A stretch of 59,414 nucleotides of DNA, taken from the NCBI GenBank assembly GCA_023443745.1, contig JAEZTB010000043.1:1-59414 (forward strand). Direction: 5' to 3'. A program made the position numbers and the translations under genes. Of this stretch, positions 44,491 through 53,628 are shown piece after piece. The notes beneath the pieces are model-generated. The model worked only from the letters and a program-made list of their open reading frames with translations. It had not been told where the DNA came from and did not search any database. Position 1 is the first letter of the stretch, and the number at the start of each line of letters is the position of its first letter. Source of the stretch: Bacillota bacterium. GTDB lineage: Bacteria > Bacillota > Clostridia > DSM-8532.

Positions 44491-47377
44491 TGAATGTATC
44501 CGTTAAAGCTCCGGCGGTTGATGCAGCCAGCAGATAGAGCTGCTTGTAACCAGCAGGTATTTCAATTTCCTGGCCGCTGCTGGCTACGGCATTGTTGCTT
44601 CCGTCTGTCGTCGGACCCATTTCAAATGGTATTCCACCGCTTGTAATCGTTTCAGGTAGTAGTTCAGCCGGTATCGAATTTCCAAGCGTGTCAAGTGCGC
44701 CATCTGCCTTGTTGCTGTCGAAACTGACCACATCCCTGTTGAAGGGGAGTGCTATAGCTGTGGAAATCGGTGCACTTACTGTCGTAGAAGGCGCCGACAG
44801 AGTAATTGCGAATGTCTTTGGTTTATAAGCACCTATATCAAATACCAGATTTCCATCCTGAACCACTGCCGGACCTACCGCATCTTCAGCACCGTTGACT
44901 TCCCTGGCGCTTGCTATTCCGTTGCCCATTGACAAAACAACATGAGCAGCCGGGTTTCCACTAGTTTCCTGAACCCGCACAATATACTCCTGACTTTCCT
45001 CTGCCTGTTTGACTGCTTTAACAGTTACATTCGGCTCGCTTAAGCTTAAGAAAGAAAAAGCTTTTCCTAAATTTCCGCTATGAGCTGTCGTCTGGAATAC
45101 TTTTAACGGCTGGTTCAATCTTTCACCCTGAGTTACGGTCTGACCATTGATCCAATCTCCACTGTGACCATAGATGGAATAAGTGAATCTGTTCTCACCA
45201 AAGTCCTGGGTATCCTGTTTATTACTTCCGTAGGCTCCCAGAGGTGTATGTATTAATGTAAGTCTGAGTTCATTGTTTGCAGGCTTATCCCAGCCATATT
45301 TGCAGTCATTTAAAATACTGACGCCATAACTGCCGGTGGTATCTGTGATGTCAGCCCACTGCTGTGCCGGTACTTCATACAAGGTTGGTGTATTATTCCC
45401 TCTCTGAATAGTACCCAGCCCAAGGTCATAAGTCGCTTTAGGGTTGGAAACTGTGAGTGGGAACGACACCTTTAAATTAGCTGCTCTTGTATACCAGTTA
45501 ACATTGTTGACAACATCTACACGCTGTGTATCGTCACCGGCTGACAGACTTATTGTTTGAACGTAAGTTGAACCTGAAGCCTTGCGTGTTACTTGAAGTG
45601 CGACCCTTGCAGGGCCATTTTCAAGTATTTTAACCTCGGCAGGCCCACTTACATACGCCTTGGGAGCGCTTGCCACATCGTTATACATAATTTCCCATGA
45701 TGGCCAGTTGGTTGAAGTGTCATTTAGCAGTTCAAGCCTTGAGGGGGCTGCCAACAGCTCCTTATTATTGACCTTATCAAATACACTGGCTATATCTCCG
45801 TCGGCATTGATCGTAACTTTATAGTAATCGTTCTCCATGGTTGAATTTGAAACGCTCAAGCCTGTTGATATTGTGCTTGGTGATTCGGAAGGCTTTACGT
45901 CATATGTCTTATATCCTACCGAAGGCATATCCGCAAGGAATAATACTGTTGCGCTTGTGCCGTCAATTGTTCCAAGCTGTGAAGGCACTTCATTGCCGTT
46001 CGGGTCATAAACCCTGACTGCTGCCGGTACTCCTGAAGGGAAGTTCACCTTTGCCTCTACTACGTCCTTGCGTGCCTTTGAAACAGGATTATATACCACC
46101 AAAGGAATACCGGCAGCAGATGTATCCATTGCACTGGCTATTGCACCAACTCCATTGGTAAGCTCCTGAGAGAACTGATTGAGCGATAGAATGTAGTCAT
46201 TCCAGGTTATCATATATGCTGAAGGTAAGCTTGTTCCTGTAAGATCGTCATGAAATTGATGCCAAATAAAACGTTGCCAAGCCGTATCCAACTGTTGCTT
46301 CGGATAAGGCGCTCCGCCCAGCCAGTCCGCCATGACGCCGGCTCTTTCTGTTGCGTCTGCAAGCAGTTCGTTTTGCCTGTTAAGCCTCTTTGATATGGTT
46401 CTTGAAGTATAGGAACCCACCCCGTGGGTAGACATAACCAGCTCGTTATTCCACGAAGGCAGTCTATCTGCCAGGCCCTGGGCCGCTATATCTCTGAATA
46501 TCTGGTCCGCCGTTGAGCTTAAAACCCGTATCCCCGTTTTTGTGTTGTTCCAGTTATTAATATCCTGCTGAATCATGTTTACGGAACCGTCAGTTGGAGA
46601 TCCGCCGGTGTCCCCGGTCCCATAATATTTATAAGCAGCATATACGCCATAGTTATTGCCAAGTGAATTGACATAATTGATCCACGTGGGATCGTTTGCA
46701 ACGGAACTGGATATAGTTGAAGTGTAGCTTCCAGGATTTATTGCTGAAATCAGATAGGAACCGTCCACCCCATACCATTTTCCAATATTAAAAGCTATAC
46801 CGTAAGCGGAACCCCAAGTCAATTTCTGAGTCGAAAAGCCTGTAAGTCCCATGTGTGATGATATTGAAGGAAGCGCGTACCCAAAACCGAAGCAATCCGG
46901 AAGGAATATGTCGGTGCTTGTTTTGCCAAATTCCTTCTTGAAGAAGCCATTTCCGTATAGTATATTACGCATGACCGCCTCAGGAGAAGGTACATTGACA
47001 TCCCCTGCATCCCACGAGCTTCCCGTTACATTCCAGCGACCCTGCTGTATATAGTTTTTTACTTGCTGATACTGCTCAGGGAAGTATTCCTTCATAAGCT
47101 CATACCTGAAAGCACCTTCAAAGTTGAACTTATAATCAGGATATTTTCTAAACAAATTGAAATTATCTATTAATGTTTTGGGAATATAGCTGTTAATCGT
47201 AGTCTTTACATCCCAATTCCATTGAGTATCAAGGTGAGCGTTGGATACAGTATATATGGTTTTTTCAGTAGTCAAATCTGCAGCATAAACACCTGGCGAT
47301 AAAAATGTTGATGTGATAAATGCCAACAATACAACAGATATAAATGCCTTTTTCTTGATTCGGCTAATTTTAAACAT
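44471..47377 (-). CDS. Secreted GH38 alpha-mannosidase, catalytic part (frameshifted near the end)
   Basis: The frame encodes 968 residues: signal peptide 1-32 (ending VYAAD), GH38 catalytic domain from about 40 (NAHLDTQWNW with zinc ligands His48 and Asp50; LPDCFGFGYALP with nucleophile Asp161; later WHQFHDDLTGTS with further metal ligands), the middle helical domain and the large beta-sandwich (about 520-860). GH38 enzymes remove alpha-linked mannose with retention. It terminates abruptly with MATERR because of a single-base loss around 44493-44500; restoring one base joins it to the downstream frame, giving 1701 residues in total. It is the last gene of the sugar-importer unit, 82 nt after the binding protein. 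Either a decayed gene or a sequence error. Confidence 0.85.
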   Translation of the reverse strand: MFKISRIKKKAFISVVLLAFITSTFLSPGVYAADLTTEKTIYTVSNAHLDTQWNWDVKTTINSYIPKTLIDNFNLFRKYPDYKFNFEGAFRYELMKEYFPEQYQQVKNYIQQGRWNVTGSSWDAGDVNVPSPEAVMRNILYGNGFFKKEFGKTSTDIFLPDCFGFGYALPSISSHMGLTGFSTQKLTWGSAYGIAFNIGKWYGVDGSYLISAINPGSYTSTISSSVANDPTWINYVNSLGNNYGVYAAYKYYGTGDTGGSPTDGSVNMIQQDINNWNNTKTGIRVLSSTADQIFRDIAAQGLADRLPSWNNELVMSTHGVGSYTSRTISKRLNRQNELLADATERAGVMADWLGGAPYPKQQLDTAWQRFIWHQFHDDLTGTSLPSAYMITWNDYILSLNQFSQELTNGVGAIASAMDTSAAGIPLVVYNPVSKARKDVVEAKVNFPSGVPAAVRVYDPNGNEVPSQLGTIDGTSATVLFLADMPSVGYKTYDVKPSESPSTISTGLSVSNSTMENDYYKVTINADGDIASVFDKVNNKELLAAPSRLELLNDTSTNWPSWEIMYNDVASAPKAYVSGPAEVKILENGPARVALQVTRKASGSTYVQTISLSAGDDTQRVDVVNNVNWYTRAANLKVSFPLTVSNPKATYDLGLGTIQRGNNTPTLYEVPAQQWADITDTTGSYGVSILNDCKYGWDKPANNELRLTLIHTPLGAYGSNKQDTQDFGENRFTYSIYGHSGDWINGQTVTQGERLNQPLKVFQTTAHSGNLGKAFSFLSLSEPNVTVKAVKQAEESQEYIVRVQETSGNPAAHVVLSMGNGIASAREVNGAEDAVGPAVVQDGNLVFDIGAYKPKTFAITLSAPSTTVSAPISTAIALPFNRDVVSFDSNKADGALDTLGNSIPAELLPETITSGGIPFEMGPTTDGSNNAVASSGQEIEIPAGYKQLYLLAASTAGALTDTFMATERR

Positions 47378-47459
47378 TGTAATCCCCTCTCTCTAACATA
47401 TTTTTGAATATATTAGCAGTTAATCCCCTTGATAATGGATAGCGTATTTTTGATTTTAT

Positions 47460-48392
47460 TTATTTAACATTGGCCTTAGTGATTACAGAAACACCTGTAT
47501 CAGTGACAGCGCCACCTAAATTTTTACCATTAAGTGCTTCGATAGCTGCTTTAAGCCCTTTTTCACCCATTACATCCGGGTTTTGAGCCATAGTCGCTAA
47601 TAAATATTCGCCTTTAATCAAGGAAAGGATTGTATCAGATTTATCAAAACCAACACCAATAACTTTATCGCCTGCTTCCTGGATAGCATTGCCGGCACCC
47701 ACTGTTGAACCTTCGTTAGCCCCGAAAATACCGACTACACCGGAAGTGATATAGTTAGCTGCGATATCCTTTGATTTAGCTGCATCGCCTTCACCATATT
47801 GAGTCGCAAGAATTTCAAATTTTGATCCCTCGAATGCTGAACGGAATCCTTCTTCACGGGCTACACAAGATGCTGTTGCCGCATTGACGTTAATAATACC
47901 GATTTTACCGGAGGTTTTACCAGCTGCTTCTAAAGCCTTTTTCATTTCTTCGCCTGCAGTTTTCCCGGCTGCCTTGTTATCTGTTGAAAATGTCGCTTCC
48001 CCTTTAAAGTTTGCTGCAGAGTCAACATAGATGATTTTTACTCCTGCTGTAACCGCTTCTTTTAATGCTGCTGTAACTGCATCCGGTCCATTTGCAGCCA
48101 GTAGGATTGCATTTGCCTTATCTGCTACGGCATTATTTATACATTCAATTTGCTTCGCATCATCCTTAACGTCAGGTGCTAACCACTTGTATTCAACGTT
48201 TCCAAGCTCGGCTGCCGCTTTCTTAGCTCCAGCATCTACATTGACCCAATGCTGATCCATCTGATCCATTGTAATTAAGTATACTTTGAATTTTCCATCT
48301 GTGCCTTTTCCAGTTTTTGCACTCCCACACCCTGCCAGCAGTGCTCCTACCATTGCTACACATAATAGTGCGCTAACTAATTTTCCTTTCAT
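47460..48392 (-). CDS. Sugar ABC transporter substrate-binding lipoprotein (RbsB-like)
   Basis: A 310-residue lipoprotein with lipobox LLAGCGS (Cys near residue 22) and a type-I periplasmic-binding fold (Peripla_BP_4): YLITMDQMDQHWVNVDAGAK at the first strand-helix, AILLAANGPDAV, IIYVDSAANFKGEATFSTDN and GFDKSDTILSLIKGEYLLAT. It captures a sugar outside the membrane for the permease. Being upstream of a GH38 mannosidase, mannose or short mannosides are the likeliest ligands (inference). The binding protein is encoded last of the transporter genes, after ATPase and permease. ATG behind GAAGGAGG. Confidence 0.88.
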   Translation of the reverse strand: MKGKLVSALLCVAMVGALLAGCGSAKTGKGTDGKFKVYLITMDQMDQHWVNVDAGAKKAAAELGNVEYKWLAPDVKDDAKQIECINNAVADKANAILLAANGPDAVTAALKEAVTAGVKIIYVDSAANFKGEATFSTDNKAAGKTAGEEMKKALEAAGKTSGKIGIINVNAATASCVAREEGFRSAFEGSKFEILATQYGEGDAAKSKDIAANYITSGVVGIFGANEGSTVGAGNAIQEAGDKVIGVGFDKSDTILSLIKGEYLLATMAQNPDVMGEKGLKAAIEALNGKNLGGAVTDTGVSVITKANVK

Positions 48393-48434
48393 GGCAAATC
48401 CTCCTTCAAAATATAAATTCGTTTGGACCTATGA

Positions 48435-49469
48435 TTAAGCTTTTAGCTTAAATCCAAATTGACTGGCAAGTCCTTTTCTCCTTTTGGATTTTCCCGAACG
48501 AACCAATACGTCAAGTAATACAGAAACCACTACAATAATACCAATTACAATATTTCGGATAGCAACCGGCGCTCCGGCAAATTGTAAACCATTTTGTAAA
48601 ACGCCCCAGATAGACGCACCGATGATAGTTCCAAGCAGAATACCCTGCCCGCCAAGTGTACTGACTCCACCTATGACAGATGCGGCAACAGCATACATTT
48701 CATACATATTTCCTGCATCCATGGTACCCATACCGGATGTCGCGCTGATGATCAGCCCAACAACTGACGCACAGAATGCACTTACCAAATATACTTTTAC
48801 TGTAGTCCCTACGATATTGACACCAGATAGCTTCGAGGCCTCAATATTACTGCCGACTGCATAGATATGGCGCCCGGTACGTGTCCTACTAAGTAAGAAG
48901 TTAAAAACAATCCAAAGAATAATAGCAATCCAAATTGTATTGTAAAGGCCAATAGTTTTACCATAATAGAAGAAATCACGAAACGCGGCTGCGCCTTCTC
49001 CAATAGAATCTGTATTGTAGTTGTTGTTTACAATCTGCGCTATGCCTCTTGCAATTGTCATGGTACCTAATGTTGCGATAAAAGGCGGCAATTTACACTG
49101 TGCGACTAACACACCATTGATAAGTCCAATCACTAAACAAGAAACTATGGTGATGAATACAGCCACCCAGGGATTGACTCCTTTTGTCATCAGCGTGGCT
49201 GAAATCATACAGCTCATACCAACAACAGACCCAATGGATAGATCAATATTTCCTGTAATAAGTACGTAAGATTGACCAATGCCAATCAAAATAATCGGAG
49301 CGATTTGTCTTAATAAATTACCTATGTTTTTTGAGGATGCAAAGGTAGGATTTAAAAATGTAAATACGACGCAAAGTACTATTAATCCTACTGTCACAGT
49401 CAGTACTTGCCCCATTCCTCTAACAGACATAATTTTCTTAAAAATATTTTTGTTCGCTATGCTTTCCAT
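48435..49469 (-). CDS. Sugar ABC transporter permease (RbsC-like)
   Basis: A 344-residue integral membrane protein with about eight to ten helices, of the BPD_transp_2 family: NPTFASSKNIGNLLRQIAPI near the start, GQSYVLITGNIDLSIGSVVG (the conserved GIDLSVGS motif), LPPFIATLGTMTIARGIA, and the EAA-like ISATSGMGTMDAGNMYEMYA-VAASVIGGVSTLGGQG region contacting the ATPase. It forms the channel with the RbsA-like ATPase. Located 26 nt after the ATPase gene and 42 nt before the binding-protein gene. ATG behind AAAGGAGCGG. Confidence 0.9.
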   Translation of the reverse strand: MESIANKNIFKKIMSVRGMGQVLTVTVGLIVLCVVFTFLNPTFASSKNIGNLLRQIAPIILIGIGQSYVLITGNIDLSIGSVVGMSCMISATLMTKGVNPWVAVFITIVSCLVIGLINGVLVAQCKLPPFIATLGTMTIARGIAQIVNNNYNTDSIGEGAAAFRDFFYYGKTIGLYNTIWIAIILWIVFNFLLSRTRTGRHIYAVGSNIEASKLSGVNIVGTTVKVYLVSAFCASVVGLIISATSGMGTMDAGNMYEMYAVAASVIGGVSTLGGQGILLGTIIGASIWGVLQNGLQFAGAPVAIRNIVIGIIVVVSVLLDVLVRSGKSKRRKGLASQFGFKLKA

Positions 49470-49495
49470 TCTCTCCCGCTCCTTTGAACCTGTAA

Positions 49496-51001
49496 TTAAG
49501 CTTCAACTTTTTTATCAAATTTAGTTGCATACTTTAAAATTACATCCTGTGCGGCTTCACTTGTCTGTAGTTCACCGGTTACTTTACCATCACACATTAC
49601 GATAATTCTATCTGAGATGCCCATAACTTCCGACATTTCAGATGAAACAAATAATACACCGATTCCTTGTTCTTTGAGGGCATTCATCAGATTATATATT
49701 TCTACTTTTGCAGCAACATCGATACCTCTTGTAGGCTCATCAAAAATCACAACTCTGGAATTTCTGGCAAGCCATTTTCCAACGACCACTTTTTGCTGAT
49801 TTCCGCCTGAAAGACTGGCAACATCAACTTCGGGTGATGGAAGCCTGATTTGCAGATCTCGAACTGCTTTTTTCGTCATATCTTTTTCTTTTTTTCTGTC
49901 TACGATGCTGAGCGCGTTACTCAAGATATCCAGATTGGGAAGACTTATATTTTCTCTGACACTCAGTTTTGTGCACAATCCATCTTTTTTACGATCTTCA
50001 GGAGCAAGAACGATTCCGGCTTGAATAGCATCCAGTGGTTTATTTATTGTAATTATTTCTCCGTCCAGGGCGATTTCGCCGGTGTCTTTTGGGTCTATGC
50101 CGAAAATCGCTCTTGTGGTTTCTGTTCTCCCGGCGCCCATCAATCCTGCGATACCGACGATTTCACCTTCATACAGGTCAAAGCTTACATTTCTCACGAT
50201 CCGGCCTGCATTCAAATTCTTCACCTCAAATATTTTTCTACCTTTTTTGCATTCTACTTTTGGATATTTTTCTTTAATTTCACGCCCAACCATATGAGCG
50301 ATAATCTCTTCGAGTGTGGTAGACTTATAATCCATGCTGGTAATAAATTGTCCATCCCGTAAGATCGTAACTCTGTCTGCTATGTACTCAAGCTCCTCAA
50401 GTCTATGAGAAATATATATAATGCCACAACCTTCAACCTTGATTTTCTTAATAATTGTAAATAGATCATCGATTTCTCTAGAAGTAAGCGCACTGGTCGG
50501 TTCATCCATAATAAGAATTTTCGCGTTTGTTGAAAGTGCTTTTGCAATTTCAACCATTTGTTGCTTTGATACTGCCAGATTCCCAACGATTGTATTCGGT
50601 TTAATATCAATATTTAATTTATCTAATATTTCTTTTGTCTGTCTTTCCATTTCTTTGTCAGACAACATTCCTGATTTTGTTATTTCTCTTCCCAAAAAAA
50701 TGTTTTCTGCAACCGTCAAATGAGAACACATGTTCAATTCCTGATGGATAGTGGCGATACCTAATTCCTGTGCTTTCTTTGGATTCATGTCGTCTACTTT
50801 CTGTCCAAATATTTTCACAATGCCTGTATCTTTTTCATACACACCATTAAGAATTTTCATCAGAGTTGATTTACCAGCTCCATTTTCACCAAGTAATGCC
50901 AGTATTTCGCCCGCTTTCAGATTTAAGCTGACATTATCAAGTGCTAAAACACCCGGGAAACTCTTAGACACTCCACTTAATTCAACGATATAATCTTCCA
51001 T
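49496..51001 (-). CDS. Sugar ABC transporter ATPase with two intact nucleotide-binding domains (RbsA/MglA-like)
   Basis: A 501-residue tandem ATPase. First domain: Walker A GENGAGKST, a QQMVEIAKAL signature region and Walker B ILIMDEPTSALT. Second domain: Walker A-like GLMGAGRTE, signature LSGGNQQKVVVGKWLA and Walker B VVIFDEPTRGID. This is the usual sugar CUT2 arrangement in which the first domain is fully catalytic and the second has Arg in its Walker A. I use the ATG at 51001 (MEDYIVELSGVSKSFPG) behind AAAGGTGA; upstream codons to 51049 overlap promoter elements. First gene of the transporter-mannosidase unit, activated presumably by the upstream two-component system. Confidence 0.92.
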   Translation of the reverse strand: MEDYIVELSGVSKSFPGVLALDNVSLNLKAGEILALLGENGAGKSTLMKILNGVYEKDTGIVKIFGQKVDDMNPKKAQELGIATIHQELNMCSHLTVAENIFLGREITKSGMLSDKEMERQTKEILDKLNIDIKPNTIVGNLAVSKQQMVEIAKALSTNAKILIMDEPTSALTSREIDDLFTIIKKIKVEGCGIIYISHRLEELEYIADRVTILRDGQFITSMDYKSTTLEEIIAHMVGREIKEKYPKVECKKGRKIFEVKNLNAGRIVRNVSFDLYEGEIVGIAGLMGAGRTETTRAIFGIDPKDTGEIALDGEIITINKPLDAIQAGIVLAPEDRKKDGLCTKLSVRENISLPNLDILSNALSIVDRKKEKDMTKKAVRDLQIRLPSPEVDVASLSGGNQQKVVVGKWLARNSRVVIFDEPTRGIDVAAKVEIYNLMNALKEQGIGVLFVSSEMSEVMGISDRIIVMCDGKVTGELQTSEAAQDVILKYATKFDKKVEA

Positions 51002-51053
51002 GTCATTCACCTTTAATCCGCAGAACTCTTTGAGATTACCAACTGTCAAAAAA

Positions 51054-51120
51054 AGTATAGCACCCCCTATAACCTAAATCATAGAGGCGGTTCTTTGGAA
51101 CAGGGGGGGTATTCTTTGGA
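51054..51120 (-). promoter_or_regulatory. Activator-type promoter with 21-bp-spaced direct repeats before the sugar importer
   Basis: TTCTTTGGA occurs at 51091-51099 and again at 51112-51120, exactly 21 bp apart (two helical turns). On the minus strand an extended -10 (TGC TATACT; hexamer 51054-51059) has a poor -35 (ATGATT at 51077-51082), and the repeats end 8 bp upstream of it. This is the class-II geometry expected for an AraC-type activator such as the regulator at 53629-55236. Confidence 0.65.
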
Positions 51121-51147
51121 TATCTCTGGAACCAAATCTTTCAAATT

Positions 51148-52599
51148 TTAATCATTGATTGCGATTTGACTGAAAGAATTCGGAAAGTACTCCTCTTTAA
51201 TTGCCCCTTCTTCCAAGAGCAATAGCTTGTCCGCTACATACAGGCTGTCAGAAATACTTACAGCCAGAATAACGATTGCTATTCCCTTCCGTTTTAAAAT
51301 TCGGATTAAATGAATGATATGACGCCTTACATACATATCGGCGTTTGAAAAAGGCTGGACAATAAAAACGATTTTGGGATTTAATAAATGAATACGATAG
51401 AAAATTAAGTTATAAAGTGAATTTTTGTCCAGCTTACTTAAATCATCAGTATATACTTCATTGCCTAATTCTTTATAGTATTCCCGTTGGATACTCTTTT
51501 TAACTTTTCCGGTGATATTGCTCCGGTGTGTCTTTTTGTCCAAAAGAAAACACATGTTATCAATATAGTTCATATCATAAAAAAGCATTGAATTTAATGC
51601 ATTTTCCCCTATTACAGCAATTTGACTACCAAAATACTTTCTCATTTTTTTGGGATTTAATACTTTATGCCCCAGCTCAATGGCTCCAATTTCAATTTCT
51701 TGTTCGCCGCTTAAAATGTCAATAATATCGAGCTGCATTTTACTGCTTTTGTCATAGAGGATGATGCACTCACCCGCTTGGACTGAAAATGAAACTTTAT
51801 TCAAGTAACTGGTACTGATATTATGGAAATAAATTGTATCTTTATGATCGTGATTTTTAGTGGCAGGCTGAGTGTCTTCAAACGAGATATTATACGGCAA
51901 CATTTTATCATCTGCCATTTCTTTTTTATCCAGCATTTTAATTATTTTTCCATTTTGCATAAATGCCACTCTATCACAAATAGGAAAAATATCCTCCGGA
52001 TGGTTTCCTATGCATAGTATTGAATAATTCTTTTTTACCATTTTAATTAATAACTTTCTAAAATTATGCATATCAGTTGCGCTTAAAATATTACTTAAAT
52101 CATTCACTATGATAAGTTTTACACTTTGTATTACTGCTTTTAAAACTTCCACTATACATCTTTCATATTCTGTTAGGGCTGAACAAATAGATGTATAGTC
52201 CAGTGACACGTCCAACTCTTTCAACAATTGATTGAGCTGTATCCCTAAAACCTTTCTGTTGATCATATACTTTTTAAAACTCTTTCTCAGTACAAACACG
52301 TTGTCTGTTACGGTTAAGTCATTGATCAACTTACTTTTCTGATCGATGACATACACCTTATTATCAGATCCATCACTATGATGAAAGCTATTTACCAAAA
52401 TATTTGAAAAATAAATTCGTCCAAACTTAATCGGAGTATTTTTGCAAATGAGATCCAACAACACATCTTTTCCATAATCGTTTACTTCGATGAGACCCAT
52501 GATTTCGCCCTGGAATATATGAATATTGAAATTATCAAGATTTGTCATATTCGAATCTTCAGTTATTACATTTTCCATTCGAATTATTTCTTTTTTCAT
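51148..52599 (-). CDS. Catalytically dead RbsA-like tandem ABC ATPase, candidate regulatory protein
   Basis: A 483-residue protein with the length and layout of a sugar-type tandem ABC ATPase, but every catalytic motif is ruined. The first Walker A becomes GLIEVNDYGKDVLLD (Asp-Val after Lys44 instead of Ser/Thr-Thr); the signature region becomes ALTEYERCIVEVLKAV; Walker B becomes LIIVNDLSN (Asn for Asp, Asp for Glu). In the second half GECIILYDKSSKMQLDIIDI replaces the Walker A with no GK, and FIVQPFSNAD replaces Walker B. Helices and strands around them remain clearly homologous. It starts 4 nt after the kinase gene and is surely co-translated with it, 98 nt before the real importer promoter. 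I infer a role as a non-hydrolysing coupler between the importer and the kinase. Confidence 0.78.
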   Translation of the reverse strand: MKKEIIRMENVITEDSNMTNLDNFNIHIFQGEIMGLIEVNDYGKDVLLDLICKNTPIKFGRIYFSNILVNSFHHSDGSDNKVYVIDQKSKLINDLTVTDNVFVLRKSFKKYMINRKVLGIQLNQLLKELDVSLDYTSICSALTEYERCIVEVLKAVIQSVKLIIVNDLSNILSATDMHNFRKLLIKMVKKNYSILCIGNHPEDIFPICDRVAFMQNGKIIKMLDKKEMADDKMLPYNISFEDTQPATKNHDHKDTIYFHNISTSYLNKVSFSVQAGECIILYDKSSKMQLDIIDILSGEQEIEIGAIELGHKVLNPKKMRKYFGSQIAVIGENALNSMLFYDMNYIDNMCFLLDKKTHRSNITGKVKKSIQREYYKELGNEVYTDDLSKLDKNSLYNLIFYRIHLLNPKIVFIVQPFSNADMYVRRHIIHLIRILKRKGIAIVILAVSISDSLYVADKLLLLEEGAIKEEYFPNSFSQIAIND

Positions 52600-52603
52600 A
52601 GCT

Positions 52604-53617
52604 TTATTCCTTAATGATTGGTAATGTAATTTCTACATCTGTTCCAACATTTGGAGTAGAATAAATGTATAGACCATACTGCTCCCCGAATACCAACTTA
52701 ATTCTGTTATTTACATTAATCATTGCTATTCCGCCACTTTTTTCTTTTTGAGGTTCTATATCCTCCAACGAGTATGTCAATAATTTATTATTGAGTTTAT
52801 CTAATGTATCCTTTTCCATACCTATTCCATCATCTGAAATGCGTATAAGCAATCTGTCTATGGTTCGATCTATATGTACCCGTAAGTTACCTTTTCCGAC
52901 TTTGCGCTCAATACCATGGTAGATTGAATTTTCAACTATTGGCTGCAAAATCAGCTTGGGAAGCTTCAAGTTAAGTATAGACAAATCATCACCCTCATCG
53001 TCATACTCTATATTTAAGCTAAGTTTATCTCCGAAGCGATACTGTTGAATGATATAGTAATTCTCAATATTCGCCAGCTCATCCTCTAATGTCACTAACT
53101 GATCTACATTTGAAATGGTGTATCGGAAAAAAGTTGCCAGTGCTTCTGTCATGGAAGCGACCCCGTCCATCCCCACGCATAAGGCTTCGCTACGGATCCC
53201 TTCCAGTGTATTGTACAGAAAATGAGGATTAATTTGATTTTGCAAAGCTAAATACTGGGCTTGTTTTTTAGATACATTCAAGAGAGTGGATTTATCAAGA
53301 CGGTCTGATAATAAGGCAAACATCTTACTTACTGTTCTGCTGATCCTAATATCCTGTTCAAAAAAATCATCAACCATATATCCTTCCGTATATAGCTGTA
53401 TTAATTTTTTTATTTGACGGTATCTGCGGTAGACAGTTAAATACCCAATATATACTATTAATAAAAATACGCAAACAACTAAAAAGAAGATCACTTTATA
53501 GAGGTCATCTTTAATGGCAGCAAAACCCACAAGCGCTAGCAGCAGAATGAAAAAAATAAAAGCCATCCCTATCCATTTTCTTATATTATCTATTAAGAAG
53601 CTTTTATCGTTTACCAT
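52604..53617 (-). CDS. YesM-type sensor histidine kinase lacking an extracellular sensor
   Basis: A 337-residue kinase. Two hydrophobic helices (about 15-35 and 40-63) are joined by only about four residues (KDDL), so there is no extracellular ligand domain, unlike typical YesM kinases with 200 or more residues outside. Then a coiled linker, the His_kinase domain (LQNQINPHFLYNTLEGI; phospho-His near residue 132) and HATPase_c with IVENSIYHGIE (N box), DDGIGM and GGIAMINVNNRIKLVFG. I take the ATG at 53617 behind CAGGT; a TTG at 53632 overlaps the regulator stop. The signal must come through membrane or protein contacts, and the adjacent dead ATPase is the obvious partner. Confidence 0.85.
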   Translation of the reverse strand: MVNDKSFLIDNIRKWIGMAFIFFILLLALVGFAAIKDDLYKVIFFLVVCVFLLIVYIGYLTVYRRYRQIKKLIQLYTEGYMVDDFFEQDIRISRTVSKMFALLSDRLDKSTLLNVSKKQAQYLALQNQINPHFLYNTLEGIRSEALCVGMDGVASMTEALATFFRYTISNVDQLVTLEDELANIENYYIIQQYRFGDKLSLNIEYDDEGDDLSILNLKLPKLILQPIVENSIYHGIERKVGKGNLRVHIDRTIDRLLIRISDDGIGMEKDTLDKLNNKLLTYSLEDIEPQKEKSGGIAMINVNNRIKLVFGEQYGLYIYSTPNVGTDVEITLPIIKE

Positions 53618-53628
53618 GGCACTACCTG

